Shown: in pieces, positions 44,138-52,496 of the stretch
Layout: each line of letters starts with the position of its first letter
Numbering within the stretch: the stretch's first letter is position 1
The notes under the pieces: generated by a model
What the model saw: the letters and a program-made list of their open reading frames with translations, nothing else
Told to the model about the DNA's origin: nothing
The model's database searches: none
Origin: Butyrivibrio sp.
GTDB lineage: Bacteria; Bacillota; Clostridia; Lachnospirales; Lachnospiraceae
DNA length: 64,000 nucleotides
Direction: 5' to 3'
Assembly (NCBI RefSeq): GCF_017635265.1
Contig: NZ_JAGBLU010000141.1
Coordinates: 30,778 to 94,777, forward strand
Program-made: the position numbers and the translations under genes

Positions 44138-44923
44138 ATGATTTCGGTATCAATCTGCGGTTATGATTCTAATCACAAAAAGCCTTGCAATATCTCTTAT
44201 AATCTGACTTCTGACGAATATTTAGCTCTTTTGGTCAAGACTGATGCCTGGTTTGAAATTGATGGTAAAAAGATCCAGACCAAACCCAATATGCTTATAA
44301 TTTTTCCGCCAAAATCCCCTATCAAATATGGCAGGGATGAAGTTGGCTATAATGATGACTGGATTCACTTCAGGCTTGATAAAGAGGATCAGGAGTTCTT
44401 TGACGAGCTCTCTATCCCAACATCCAAGGTACTTTACCCCTATGATTTCAGAAGTCTGACTAATGTTGTAGAACTCATGTCCAAGTCTTTTCACAAAAAT
44501 TCAGAATATACCGCTTCGTTGACCAACCACTACATGCATCTTTTTTTGTTGCTGGTAAAAGAGCAGTTTTCAACAGTTCCGACTGAGCGAGCACCAAAGC
44601 TTTATTTAGAGCTTTCACAGATCAGAACTGCCATTTATAATTCCCCTGCCAATAACTGGTCGATCAATGCTCTGGCTGATGAACTTTATATAAGTGTTTC
44701 TCATTTCCAACACTTGTATAAAGAGTTTTTTGATACCTCCTGCCAAAAGGATATAATATCGGCGCGTCTGCGCTCGGCTCAGTATTACCTGACCACTACT
44801 GACCTTAGCATAAAAGAAATTGCAGATATATGCGGTTATGAAAATGACCTGCATTTCATGAGGCAGTTTAAAAAATTTATTGGTCAGACTCCTACAGATT
44901 ATCGAAATAGCAATTGGAGATAG
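44138..44923 (+). CDS. AraC-family transcriptional regulator
   Basis: The 261-residue regulator has a short N-terminal cupin-like sensor (MLIIFPPKSPIKY, DDWIHFRL) and an AraC double HTH at the C-terminus (NWSINALADELYISVSHFQHLYKEF; LSIKEIADICGYENDLHFMRQFKKF). GGAGAT precedes the ATG. It is divergent to the second permease operon and stops only 2 bases from the end of the GH88 gene, so it probably controls one or both. Confidence 0.9.
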   Translation: MISVSICGYDSNHKKPCNISYNLTSDEYLALLVKTDAWFEIDGKKIQTKPNMLIIFPPKSPIKYGRDEVGYNDDWIHFRLDKEDQEFFDELSIPTSKVLYPYDFRSLTNVVELMSKSFHKNSEYTASLTNHYMHLFLLLVKEQFSTVPTERAPKLYLELSQIRTAIYNSPANNWSINALADELYISVSHFQHLYKEFFDTSCQKDIISARLRSAQYYLTTTDLSIKEIADICGYENDLHFMRQFKKFIGQTPTDYRNSNWR

Positions 44924-44925
44924 AT

Positions 44926-46083
44926 TTACCACATTACAAATTCAGATCCTGCAAGTTTATAAAGCGCTTCAATATAGAAATAATCTGCATACACCATGGT
45001 CTCATGGTGTTTCTTATTGTGGTATGAAGCGGAACAGTTCTTTACGATTGCTTCACAGTCCCTGCTGTAATCTGCTCTTTTTTCTGCTATGGTTTTAATG
45101 ATCTTAAATGCAGTATCTAAGTATTTCTTTTTCTTTTTTTCATCTTCAATTTGTTCAGATAAGTCAATAAGTCCGCCGGCAATTATACAGGCTCCGCATG
45201 AATCCTCATATGCAGGTTCTTTTGGCTGGTCAAAGTCTACCGGTATGATTCCACTATCATCAATTCTTGTAAGGCAGTAATCAGCAATCCTTTCTGCAGT
45301 CTTTAAATATGCTTTATCTCCTGAATTTCTGTAAGCACTGGTAAACCCATACAGTCCCCATCCCTGGCCTCTTGTCCAGGAACTTCCGTGTGCATACCCC
45401 TGACCGCAATAACTCTTTATTCTTTTTCCTGTTTCCGGATCGAACTCTACAATATGACATACTGAACCGTTTTCTCTTACAAAACTGTTCATGACGGTAG
45501 TAGCGTGAGCTTTTGCTATGTGGGCATATCTTGGGTCTTTTGTCTCTCTGCTTGCCCAGAACAGGAGTGATATGTTAAACATACAGTCTACAATAGCCCA
45601 TCCTCTGGTATCGCAATCATCAAGGTCATTCCATGCCCTTATGAATCCTCCTTTTTCGTTGAATCTTCCGGCCAAAAGACTTGCCGCATGAAGAGCTGTT
45701 CTTCTTGCTTTGGCATCATCAGTTATCCTGTAGTCCGCCACTGCGCTTGGAATAAACATAAATCCCACATCATGATGGAGCCCATAGAACATGTTAAATG
45801 CCGGCCTTAGCATTTCTTCCTGAATTATTGCATATTCCCGATATTTGGGATTTTCGGTGTCACGATAAATGAGCCATAGTATTCCTGCCCAAAATCCGTT
45901 AGTCCACCAATTAATTCCGTCATCTATCCTGAATTTTTTCTCCGAATCCGCTCTGTTATCGTAAACACCTTTTTCGTCTGTTGTATAAGGAAGCTTATAC
46001 TTGTTGTTGTCGGAAACCCATTCAATCTTTTCCTTTACTTTGATAAGTTCCTTCTCCGCCCATTCTCTATACTTCTCGTTCAT
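44926..46083 (-). CDS. GH88 unsaturated glucuronyl hydrolase
   Basis: The 385-residue protein has the GH88 toroid motifs. Asp105 lies in GLHHDVGFMF and Asp166 in GWAIVDCMFN, 61 residues apart as in the characterised Bacillus enzyme (D88/D149). The conserved WTRGQGWGLYGF follows. It removes the 4,5-unsaturated uronic acid produced by polysaccharide lyases. No signal peptide is present. It follows the GH43 gene by 23 bases in the same operon. Confidence 0.92.
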   Translation of the reverse strand: MNEKYREWAEKELIKVKEKIEWVSDNNKYKLPYTTDEKGVYDNRADSEKKFRIDDGINWWTNGFWAGILWLIYRDTENPKYREYAIIQEEMLRPAFNMFYGLHHDVGFMFIPSAVADYRITDDAKARRTALHAASLLAGRFNEKGGFIRAWNDLDDCDTRGWAIVDCMFNISLLFWASRETKDPRYAHIAKAHATTVMNSFVRENGSVCHIVEFDPETGKRIKSYCGQGYAHGSSWTRGQGWGLYGFTSAYRNSGDKAYLKTAERIADYCLTRIDDSGIIPVDFDQPKEPAYEDSCGACIIAGGLIDLSEQIEDEKKKKKYLDTAFKIIKTIAEKRADYSRDCEAIVKNCSASYHNKKHHETMVYADYFYIEALYKLAGSEFVMW

Positions 46084-46106
46084 ATTTTTTCCTCATTTAA
46101 TATAAT

Positions 46107-47810
46107 TCACATCGATAAATCTTTTACTTCAAAATAATCAAAATCAGCATTAAGACCAAAGCCTGTCAGATCCTGAGTGCATATTCCTATCATTGCTCCT
46201 GTAAACCAACCTTGATTACATGCTTCGTCCGATAAAAAGCTTGCATCAACAGGTGGTGCAATCCGGTTTGTGATACAGGAGCTTTTGTCCGGATCTCCCA
46301 CGCTGTACTCAAATATCGCCTCAGTACCATTGATAGTAAGTTTTAATCTGACTGGCTCCTTCTCAGGTATCGGGATATAATCACTTAAATACCCAGCTTT
46401 CTTATTCTCGTATTTTAGTAGTGTTATGCATTTACCAATGTCCTCATCATGCGTGATATGGAGATAAAGATAATTCTCTGTATCATACATAAAAATAAGT
46501 CCCGCCATCTGCTTAAAGACTTTTGGTTCATACTCAACACAAGTTTTTATCTCCATGTTGTAAGAAGTCATTCTTCTTGCTATAAGGCTTTGGGAAAACT
46601 GCGATGATAGCCCGCTTCTGCCAAACAACCTTAAATACCCCGGTCTTTCTGATAAAGAAAGATACCTTTCATCCATAGGAATCCTAAGAGACTGATAATC
46701 AGGGTTTAAAACTAGGTTATCAAAGTCGTCTTTCTCAAATATCCTCTTATTATCACCTACGGAAATCTCCTCATTTTTTTTACTGCTTTCATCAATTCTT
46801 TTCTCAAAGGTTGGCTCAAACACTTTTTCCTGAGGAACAGTAGTAACTCTTTCATCTTTTTCGCTATAAAGATATGGCCAGTCATTCTCCCATATTACTT
46901 TTTGTATAGCAGTCTCTCTTCCTAACATATATCTTCTTGAGTTTTTAAATCGCTCTACTGTTTCCGGATTTCTTTTATCACTTGGTCTTCCACACAGATG
47001 AACCATGTACCATTCGCCTTCCTGAGTTTCTACCATGTCACAATGGCCTGCCTTTTGAAGAAGAATATCCGGATTATGCCTTGATGTCATGATTGAATAG
47101 GCTTCGCCCTTTTCCCATTTTTCAGGCTTGTCTTTTTTCATCTCATACGGTCCTCGGATATTTCTGGAACGAAGAATTGACTGTCCATGCAATTCTCCCG
47201 TCCCGGTGTCTGCACAAAAGAGATAGTACCATCCGTTTCTTTTAAAAATATGCGGTCCTTCTAAAAAGATATCTGATGCTTTAAAAATATCTTTTGCCTC
47301 ACCGATCATGCGCTGCGCTTTGGAATCATATTCCTGCAGAACAATTCTTCCAGCATACTTTTTTGGCACTCTGTGGTCAGTAACCATCGACACCATGTAC
47401 TTTTTCCCATCATCATCATGAAAAAGAGATGGATCAAAGCCAAAGTTATTAAGCGGTACCGGTTCACTCCAGGGGCCATGTATGTCTGTGGCCGTAACCA
47501 GAAAATTTTCCGTATCATACATGTTGCAGTAGAATGAACGCACTATTGTGTAGACTAAGTAAAATATTCCATTTTCATATGTAAGGCAGGGCGCCCATAT
47601 ACCCTGTGATGGACCAACTCCTCTTAGATCAAGTTGGCTCACACGATTTAATGGGTACTCTATTAATTCCCAGTTCTTTAAATCTTTCGAGTGATGAAGC
47701 CTGACACCGGGCCACCATTCAAATGTTGAAGTCGCAATATAATATTCGTCTCCAACTCTTATGATTGAGGGATCCGGGTGAAAGCCCTTTAGTATAGGAT
47801 TACTGATCAT
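46107..47810 (-). CDS. GH43 beta-xylosidase/arabinosidase (two-domain)
   Basis: The 567-residue protein has the GH43 propeller at residues 1-300 and a C-terminal beta-sandwich. Catalytic residues lie in GFHPDPSIIRVGDEYY (base Asp near 13), FGFDPSLF, and IFLEGPHIFK (acid Glu near 193). This is the layout of XynB-type beta-xylosidases. There is no signal peptide, so it acts on imported xylo- or arabino-oligosaccharides. It is divergent from the GPH symporter, and the shared region carries AAACCG/CGGTTT sites. Confidence 0.92.
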   Translation of the reverse strand: MISNPILKGFHPDPSIIRVGDEYYIATSTFEWWPGVRLHHSKDLKNWELIEYPLNRVSQLDLRGVGPSQGIWAPCLTYENGIFYLVYTIVRSFYCNMYDTENFLVTATDIHGPWSEPVPLNNFGFDPSLFHDDDGKKYMVSMVTDHRVPKKYAGRIVLQEYDSKAQRMIGEAKDIFKASDIFLEGPHIFKRNGWYYLFCADTGTGELHGQSILRSRNIRGPYEMKKDKPEKWEKGEAYSIMTSRHNPDILLQKAGHCDMVETQEGEWYMVHLCGRPSDKRNPETVERFKNSRRYMLGRETAIQKVIWENDWPYLYSEKDERVTTVPQEKVFEPTFEKRIDESSKKNEEISVGDNKRIFEKDDFDNLVLNPDYQSLRIPMDERYLSLSERPGYLRLFGRSGLSSQFSQSLIARRMTSYNMEIKTCVEYEPKVFKQMAGLIFMYDTENYLYLHITHDEDIGKCITLLKYENKKAGYLSDYIPIPEKEPVRLKLTINGTEAIFEYSVGDPDKSSCITNRIAPPVDASFLSDEACNQGWFTGAMIGICTQDLTGFGLNADFDYFEVKDLSM

Positions 47811-47849
47811 GATTTTCTCCCTTGAACTTCTGTATCTACTACTCTATAT

Positions 47850-47944
47850 AAACCGCCAAAGATTCTGTATATAATCATCTGCCGGTTTACTAACTTTTTC
47901 TGCTATTTATTATTTCACCATTGGAAACCGGTTTGCGTTATAAT
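47850..47944. promoter_or_regulatory. AAACCG/CGGTTT operator-like sites between GH43 and the GPH symporter
   Basis: AAACCG at 47850-47855, CGGTTT at 47883-47888 and the perfect palindrome AAACCGGTTT at 47925-47934 occur in one 166-base divergent region. The palindrome ends 4 bases before a perfect TATAAT (47939-47944) for the symporter, with no -35 box. The first site overlaps a TATATA-type -10 for the GH43 gene. A single repressor or activator, perhaps of the LacI or XylR type, could control both directions. Confidence 0.6.
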
Positions 47945-47976
47945 AGTTTCATAAACTTCGAAAGGACGCACACATC

Positions 47977-49344
47977 ATGAAACAGCTAAAACCTATTACT
48001 AACAAACTTTTATGGATTTTTGCATTGGGGCAGTTTGGATGGAGTCTTTTATCTGGAATCGTATCTAACTGGATGGTGTACTACTACACCGGAAGTCCCG
48101 ATGCCCAAAATCCAAACACCGGCCTCTTTGCATCAGGCATAACACAGGAACCAATTCTATTTAAGCTTACTTTATTTGGTCTTGTCCTTGCTGCGGGAAG
48201 AATATTTGACGCCATAACAGATCCTCTGATTGCAGGATGGTCCGACAGATGCTCCAACAAAAAAGGCCGTCGAATCCCATTCTTACGCGCAATGGCAATT
48301 CCATTTTCGCTTTGCACAATTGGACTTTTTGCACTTCCTCAGACATCAGTAATTGCAGCTAACGACGTTTCTCTTTTTGTTCTGCTCATGGTCTTTTACC
48401 TCTTCATGACCATGTTCTGCACTCCATACAACGCTCTTATTGCAGAGCTCGGTGATACACAGCAGCACAGGATCAACGTTTCAACTTATATTTCATTTAC
48501 TTTTATCGTTGGTCAGAGTATTTCGTTCCTGCTTCCAAACCTTGCAGGAGCGCTTACAGGGATAGCCGGACAAAAGGGTGCTATCCGTCTGTCAGTTGCT
48601 ATCATGTCTGCAATTGCATGTATCGCAATGCTCATCCCTGCATTTTATATTAATGAAAAAGACTATATCGACAGCACACCAAGCGATACCAAGCCATTTA
48701 AATCTCTTGCCCAGACCTTTTCAAATGTTCAGTTCCGTCACTTCGTATATAGCGATGTTATCTATTTCTTTGCGCTGACTCTTTTCCAGACAGGTCTTGC
48801 CTTCTATGAGACCAAGCTTATGGAGATTGAGGATACCTGGACCTTTGTTTTAACTGCTACTATGACAGCCATAAGTGTTATGCTCTATCCTCTGGTAAAC
48901 CTTCTTGCCAAGAAGATTGGTAAAAAGACACTTATCATCATCGGATTTTTCGCATACTGCTGCGTTTTTGCTATCACAGTATTCTGCGGAAAAGGTCTTC
49001 ATTGGGGATTCATCATCGCTGTAACAGCAGCTGTACCAATGGCTATCCTTGGAATTCTCCCTCAGGCATGCGTTGCTGATGTGGCAGAGCTTACAAGACT
49101 TGAAACAGGCGAAGACAGAAGCGGCATGTTCTTTGCTGCCAGAACTTTTGCTTTCAAGATGGGACAGGCCCTTGCAATGGTAATCTTCACATCAGTTACT
49201 GTTTCACAGACCAAACAGAGCTACCGTTTGACAGCACTTGTTGCATTTATCTGCTGCTTTATCGGAGCCTGCATCTTCTTTACTTTTAATGAAAAACAGA
49301 TTCTTGGAAAGATAAAAGAACTTAAAGGAAGCGATGAGATCTGA
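47977..49344 (+). CDS. GPH-family sugar:cation symporter
   Basis: The 455-residue protein has twelve membrane segments and the glycoside-pentoside-hexuronide family motifs: GRIFDAITDPLIAGWSDR near residue 71, KKGRRIPFLR, and the later QACVADVAELTRLETGEDRSG. Such carriers import xylosides, other pentosides or hexuronides with Na+ or H+. It pairs by position with the divergent GH43-GH88 operon. AAAGGA precedes the ATG. A bidirectional terminator follows. Confidence 0.92.
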   Translation: MKQLKPITNKLLWIFALGQFGWSLLSGIVSNWMVYYYTGSPDAQNPNTGLFASGITQEPILFKLTLFGLVLAAGRIFDAITDPLIAGWSDRCSNKKGRRIPFLRAMAIPFSLCTIGLFALPQTSVIAANDVSLFVLLMVFYLFMTMFCTPYNALIAELGDTQQHRINVSTYISFTFIVGQSISFLLPNLAGALTGIAGQKGAIRLSVAIMSAIACIAMLIPAFYINEKDYIDSTPSDTKPFKSLAQTFSNVQFRHFVYSDVIYFFALTLFQTGLAFYETKLMEIEDTWTFVLTATMTAISVMLYPLVNLLAKKIGKKTLIIIGFFAYCCVFAITVFCGKGLHWGFIIAVTAAVPMAILGILPQACVADVAELTRLETGEDRSGMFFAARTFAFKMGQALAMVIFTSVTVSQTKQSYRLTALVAFICCFIGACIFFTFNEKQILGKIKELKGSDEI

Positions 49345-49399
49345 TCAAATCAGTTGAGAATTTATAAAATAAAAAAATCAAGCGAAATATTTCTAACTG

Positions 49400-49438
49400 A
49401 AAAAGCTGCTCAGTGAGTAGAACACTGGGCAGCTTTTT
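49400..49438. terminator. Bidirectional intrinsic terminator
   Basis: AAAAAGCTGCTCAGTG and CACTGGGCAGCTTTTT pair over 16 bases (one mismatch or G-U) with a 7-base loop and an A/T run on each side. It sits between the convergent symporter gene and the flavin-binding-type gene, and would stop transcripts from both. Confidence 0.92.
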
Positions 49439-49457
49439 CATGTTATGAGGAGTTTAT

Positions 49458-49850
49458 TTAGAACTTAACAACTTCAGGCTCGCTAGTGAATGAGCTGAAT
49501 GTTGCAGTTGCATTCTTAAGATAGAATACTTCTGTGTTTCCATCATCTGCTTTGTACATGTTCTGAAGTGATGGGTAAGCATCAAGAAGTGACTGACGAG
49601 CTTCAACTCTGTCATCCTCTACAAGCTCACCTGCTACACGAAGCCATTCTCCGCCTTTGAAAGCACAAATCTCAACCTTAGGATTAGCATGGATCTGCTT
49701 TGACACATCCTTTACTTTTCCTGTCTGAATGTAAAGCTTTCCTTCAAAAATGTGAGCTGTTCCAAAAGGTCTTACTCTTGGCTGATCTCCCTCTACTGTA
49801 GCAAGATAATATGTTCCTGCGTCTTTAAGAAACTGTGCAACTCTCTCCAT
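49458..49850 (-). CDS. Pyridoxamine 5'-phosphate oxidase-like split-barrel protein
   Basis: The 130-residue protein has the split beta-barrel of the PNPOx-like flavin-binding family: GTYYLATVEGDQPRVRPFGT, LYIQTGKVKDVSKQI and EICAFKGGEWLRVAGEL. Many such small proteins bind FMN or F420-like cofactors and reduce small molecules. The start at 49850 is chosen because AAGGAG lies 9 bases upstream; longer frames begin before that site. It is monocistronic. Confidence 0.88.
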   Translation of the reverse strand: MERVAQFLKDAGTYYLATVEGDQPRVRPFGTAHIFEGKLYIQTGKVKDVSKQIHANPKVEICAFKGGEWLRVAGELVEDDRVEARQSLLDAYPSLQNMYKADDGNTEVFYLKNATATFSSFTSEPEVVKF

Positions 49851-49935
49851 CTTTTTCATCTCCTTTATAAAAAATGTAGCAATCATGGTTATGTTTTATA
49901 TAATTATATTGCGTGCAATCCCGAAAGGCAACACC

Positions 49936-50679
49936 TTATTTTCTCATTTGCCACTCGCAAGAAAGTATAGTTTTTAGCTGGTCTTTAATAAATATTGGGA
50001 TCTGCTCTGCTAGCTCATCCCAGGGCATGTAGTCTGTTTCAGGAATTGAAACTTCCTCAAATTCCATTGATGGTTCAAATGAAAAATTCTCTTTTATGTA
50101 CTTAACAACCTTCTCATTCTCTTCATCCGTTATATGAATATCCTTAAGATATCTTTCCGGCGCATCCAGTCCATGAATGCCCGCAAGCCTTCCGCAACTC
50201 TCAAAAAGCTCGGTATATAAATACATGAGCTTTGGACTACACAGCATTGCATGCTTTCCCGGCTGAGAATACATGATCAGCCTGCTGCCTTTAGGATAAA
50301 CTACCTCCGCACAGTTACCTCTTTTTACAAAAAGTTCCTCACCAGGCGTATCCCTTTTATTAAATAAAGTAAGTTCCGGAACTATCGCATTTAAAAATCG
50401 TCCATGGTAGCTCCCTTCAGCCCCAACAATATTTCCCGCTTTATCAAGATATATCCAGATATGTTCAAGGTCATATAAATGCTGAATATCATAATCAAGA
50501 TAATATGCATACTCAATTACCTTGACTGCTCCTTTAAAGTTTTCAAAATCAAAGCTCCTGTTAAATGACTTACTCTTTGTCCCGTTCTCAGTATATATTT
50601 CATAACCAACCTTCTTTATCTTAATTGGCTCTTTCTTATCCATGTAGATTATGGGAGCATAGTCTACTATTATGCTCAT
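49936..50679 (-). CDS. Protein of unknown function with NPP1/Vps62-like motifs
   Basis: I do not recognise this 247-residue cytoplasmic protein as a named family. Two short stretches recall the metal site of NPP1/Vps62-type beta-sandwich proteins: DIQHLYDLEHIWIYLD near residue 64 (compare H-x-x-D-x-E-H) and YSQPGKHAMLCSP near 137. The similarity is by eye only. GGAGG precedes the ATG. It lies between unrelated genes on the same strand. Confidence 0.7.
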   Translation of the reverse strand: MSIIVDYAPIIYMDKKEPIKIKKVGYEIYTENGTKSKSFNRSFDFENFKGAVKVIEYAYYLDYDIQHLYDLEHIWIYLDKAGNIVGAEGSYHGRFLNAIVPELTLFNKRDTPGEELFVKRGNCAEVVYPKGSRLIMYSQPGKHAMLCSPKLMYLYTELFESCGRLAGIHGLDAPERYLKDIHITDEENEKVVKYIKENFSFEPSMEFEEVSIPETDYMPWDELAEQIPIFIKDQLKTILSCEWQMRK

Positions 50680-50756
50680 AATTTCAGTTCCTCCTTATAA
50701 TATGAACTGTATATACTCATCTTAATCTTATGTTGCATGAGGCATTAACAATTATT

Positions 50757-52343
50757 TCATTCTGCAATTTTAAGGTAACTACTTACGCAATAAAGTGTCT
50801 GTCCATTATATTCAACCCTTGACCAGCCGTAATCATTATTAATTCCCGTTCTAAGCGCAGTTTCTCCTTCTGATAATGTAGCAATAACCTGCGAATCTTC
50901 ATCCGTTACACTTGGCTTATTACGAAGATTTACAATGTCCTTAGCTGTAACAGTTTCATTGCAATCGGTAAATTTAGTCTTAAAGCCTGATACTTCCTGA
51001 GTTTGCTGCGTTTCTTGTTTGGGCGCACTAAGATCAGTAGTCAGGTAACTTGAAACTGCATAGTATGTCTTTTCATTGTAGACAACTCTTGACCAGCCAC
51101 TTGAACTTACACCAGTTCTTTGCGCAGTCTGACCGTTTTCCAGGGTTACCATAACTGTACTGTCACTTCCCTGACTAGGCTTATCACGAAGATTTGTACT
51201 GTTTTTGGCTGTAACAGTTTCATTTACCTGATCAAAATTCATTAGGGCTTCAACATCTGCTGAAACGGTTTCTCTTTCAGATGTATCTTTTGCCGTCTCT
51301 GTTCCATTATAACCAAAATATGCCACATCCACATCTACCCTGCCACTAATTCCCGGTACCGTTCCATTACTTGTGTACTGCCACATAGCGCACTGTCCGT
51401 CATAATCCGGTCCATTTGCAATATTGCTGACATCCTGATCATACCAGGCCATCCATATTTTGTATTTTTGCTGAATTTGCGAAGTGTTCCACTTTGAATC
51501 TCCAATTAGTTCACTCTGTGAGGCGTAAAAAATAGGTGTATACCCGGCATTGTATATCTCATTCAAAAAAGCCATTGCTATATTGCTTCTCTCATCTTTA
51601 GAAAGATTTACTTGCCTGCTTGTATCATTTTCAAAGCCTTCACAGTTAAAACCTACAGGATATGTTATAGGATATTTAGCTATAAAGTTTGTTACCCAGT
51701 CTGCCTCTTCTATTGCCTCTTCACTATTCACTGCGGTTGAAAAGAAATAAACTCCAATCTTTATACCGTTCTTTTCCGCCTCCTGCATATTGTACTTTGC
51801 ATTAGTATCCTCGATAATTTCACCTGTTTTGGGATTCCTATAACCAACTCTTATCATAGCAAAATCAATACCACTTCCTGCAACCTGCTCCCAGCTAATG
51901 GTTCCCTGAAACCTGGACACATCTATTCCATATGTGACGTTTGTATTTTCTCCAACGTTACTTGCACTAACAATCTCAGTTATATCAATTTCTGATCCGC
52001 TTGTAGTTCCGGTAAAACCTTCAGGATCTATGTCATTAGAATTATTATCTATCGATATATCAGAAGCTGCTTCTGAGCTGTCTTCCTCACTTTCATCTTC
52101 TATGTCTGATTTTTCATATAAGGCTGTGCTGACAACATTTTCTTCCTGCATATTGTCAGTGCTTCTAACCTCTTCAAAAATATCCCCCTCTTCATCCAAA
52201 TTCGGTTTTTCAGTAGTTTTCTTCCACGAAAACAAAGCTATAATTCCGGTTACAATAAGTAGCAGCACTATTGCCCCACCTATTGCAATTCTCATTACTC
52301 CCCCATTATCATTTCTAAAGCTATTATCATAATTCCTTTTCAT
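50757..52343 (-). CDS. Membrane-anchored GH25 lysozyme-like protein with two SH3b domains
   Basis: The 528-residue protein has a short cytoplasmic tail, one membrane segment (about 17-39), an acidic Ser/Asp/Glu linker to about 135, a GH25 domain (about 137-346) and two SH3b repeats (about 375-435 and 462-525), both with the pattern ETVTAK-x-x-x-NLR-KPS. The GH25 domain keeps Asp141 (YGIDVSRFQG) and Glu235, but the usual D-x-E pair reads N233-C-E235, so one acidic active-site residue is Asn. It may be a weak enzyme or a wall-binding protein. I start at 52343, with GGGG upstream. Confidence 0.88.
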   Translation of the reverse strand: MKRNYDNSFRNDNGGVMRIAIGGAIVLLLIVTGIIALFSWKKTTEKPNLDEEGDIFEEVRSTDNMQEENVVSTALYEKSDIEDESEEDSSEAASDISIDNNSNDIDPEGFTGTTSGSEIDITEIVSASNVGENTNVTYGIDVSRFQGTISWEQVAGSGIDFAMIRVGYRNPKTGEIIEDTNAKYNMQEAEKNGIKIGVYFFSTAVNSEEAIEEADWVTNFIAKYPITYPVGFNCEGFENDTSRQVNLSKDERSNIAMAFLNEIYNAGYTPIFYASQSELIGDSKWNTSQIQQKYKIWMAWYDQDVSNIANGPDYDGQCAMWQYTSNGTVPGISGRVDVDVAYFGYNGTETAKDTSERETVSADVEALMNFDQVNETVTAKNSTNLRDKPSQGSDSTVMVTLENGQTAQRTGVSSSGWSRVVYNEKTYYAVSSYLTTDLSAPKQETQQTQEVSGFKTKFTDCNETVTAKDIVNLRNKPSVTDEDSQVIATLSEGETALRTGINNDYGWSRVEYNGQTLYCVSSYLKIAE

Positions 52344-52415
52344 ACACATTCCCCGCAAGCTATAATCTTCAAGTCTGTTAAATCAATAACGCCAATTCTT
52401 TTTCCCCAACATATA

Positions 52416-52453
52416 AATCCATCAGAGTCTGCGCCTGCAAACCCTGATGGATT
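52416..52453 (-). terminator. Long-stem hairpin after pckA
   Basis: A 17-bp stem (AATCCATCAG plus GGTTTGC pairing with GCAGACT plus CTGATGGATT, two G-U pairs) has a 4-base loop. It lies 43 bases after the pckA stop. The following bases are only moderately T-rich, so it may work as a terminator or as a stabilising 3' stem for an abundant mRNA. Confidence 0.7.
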
Positions 52454-52496
52454 AAATTAACAATTTCTATATTCGGCTTTTATACGCCAACTATTA

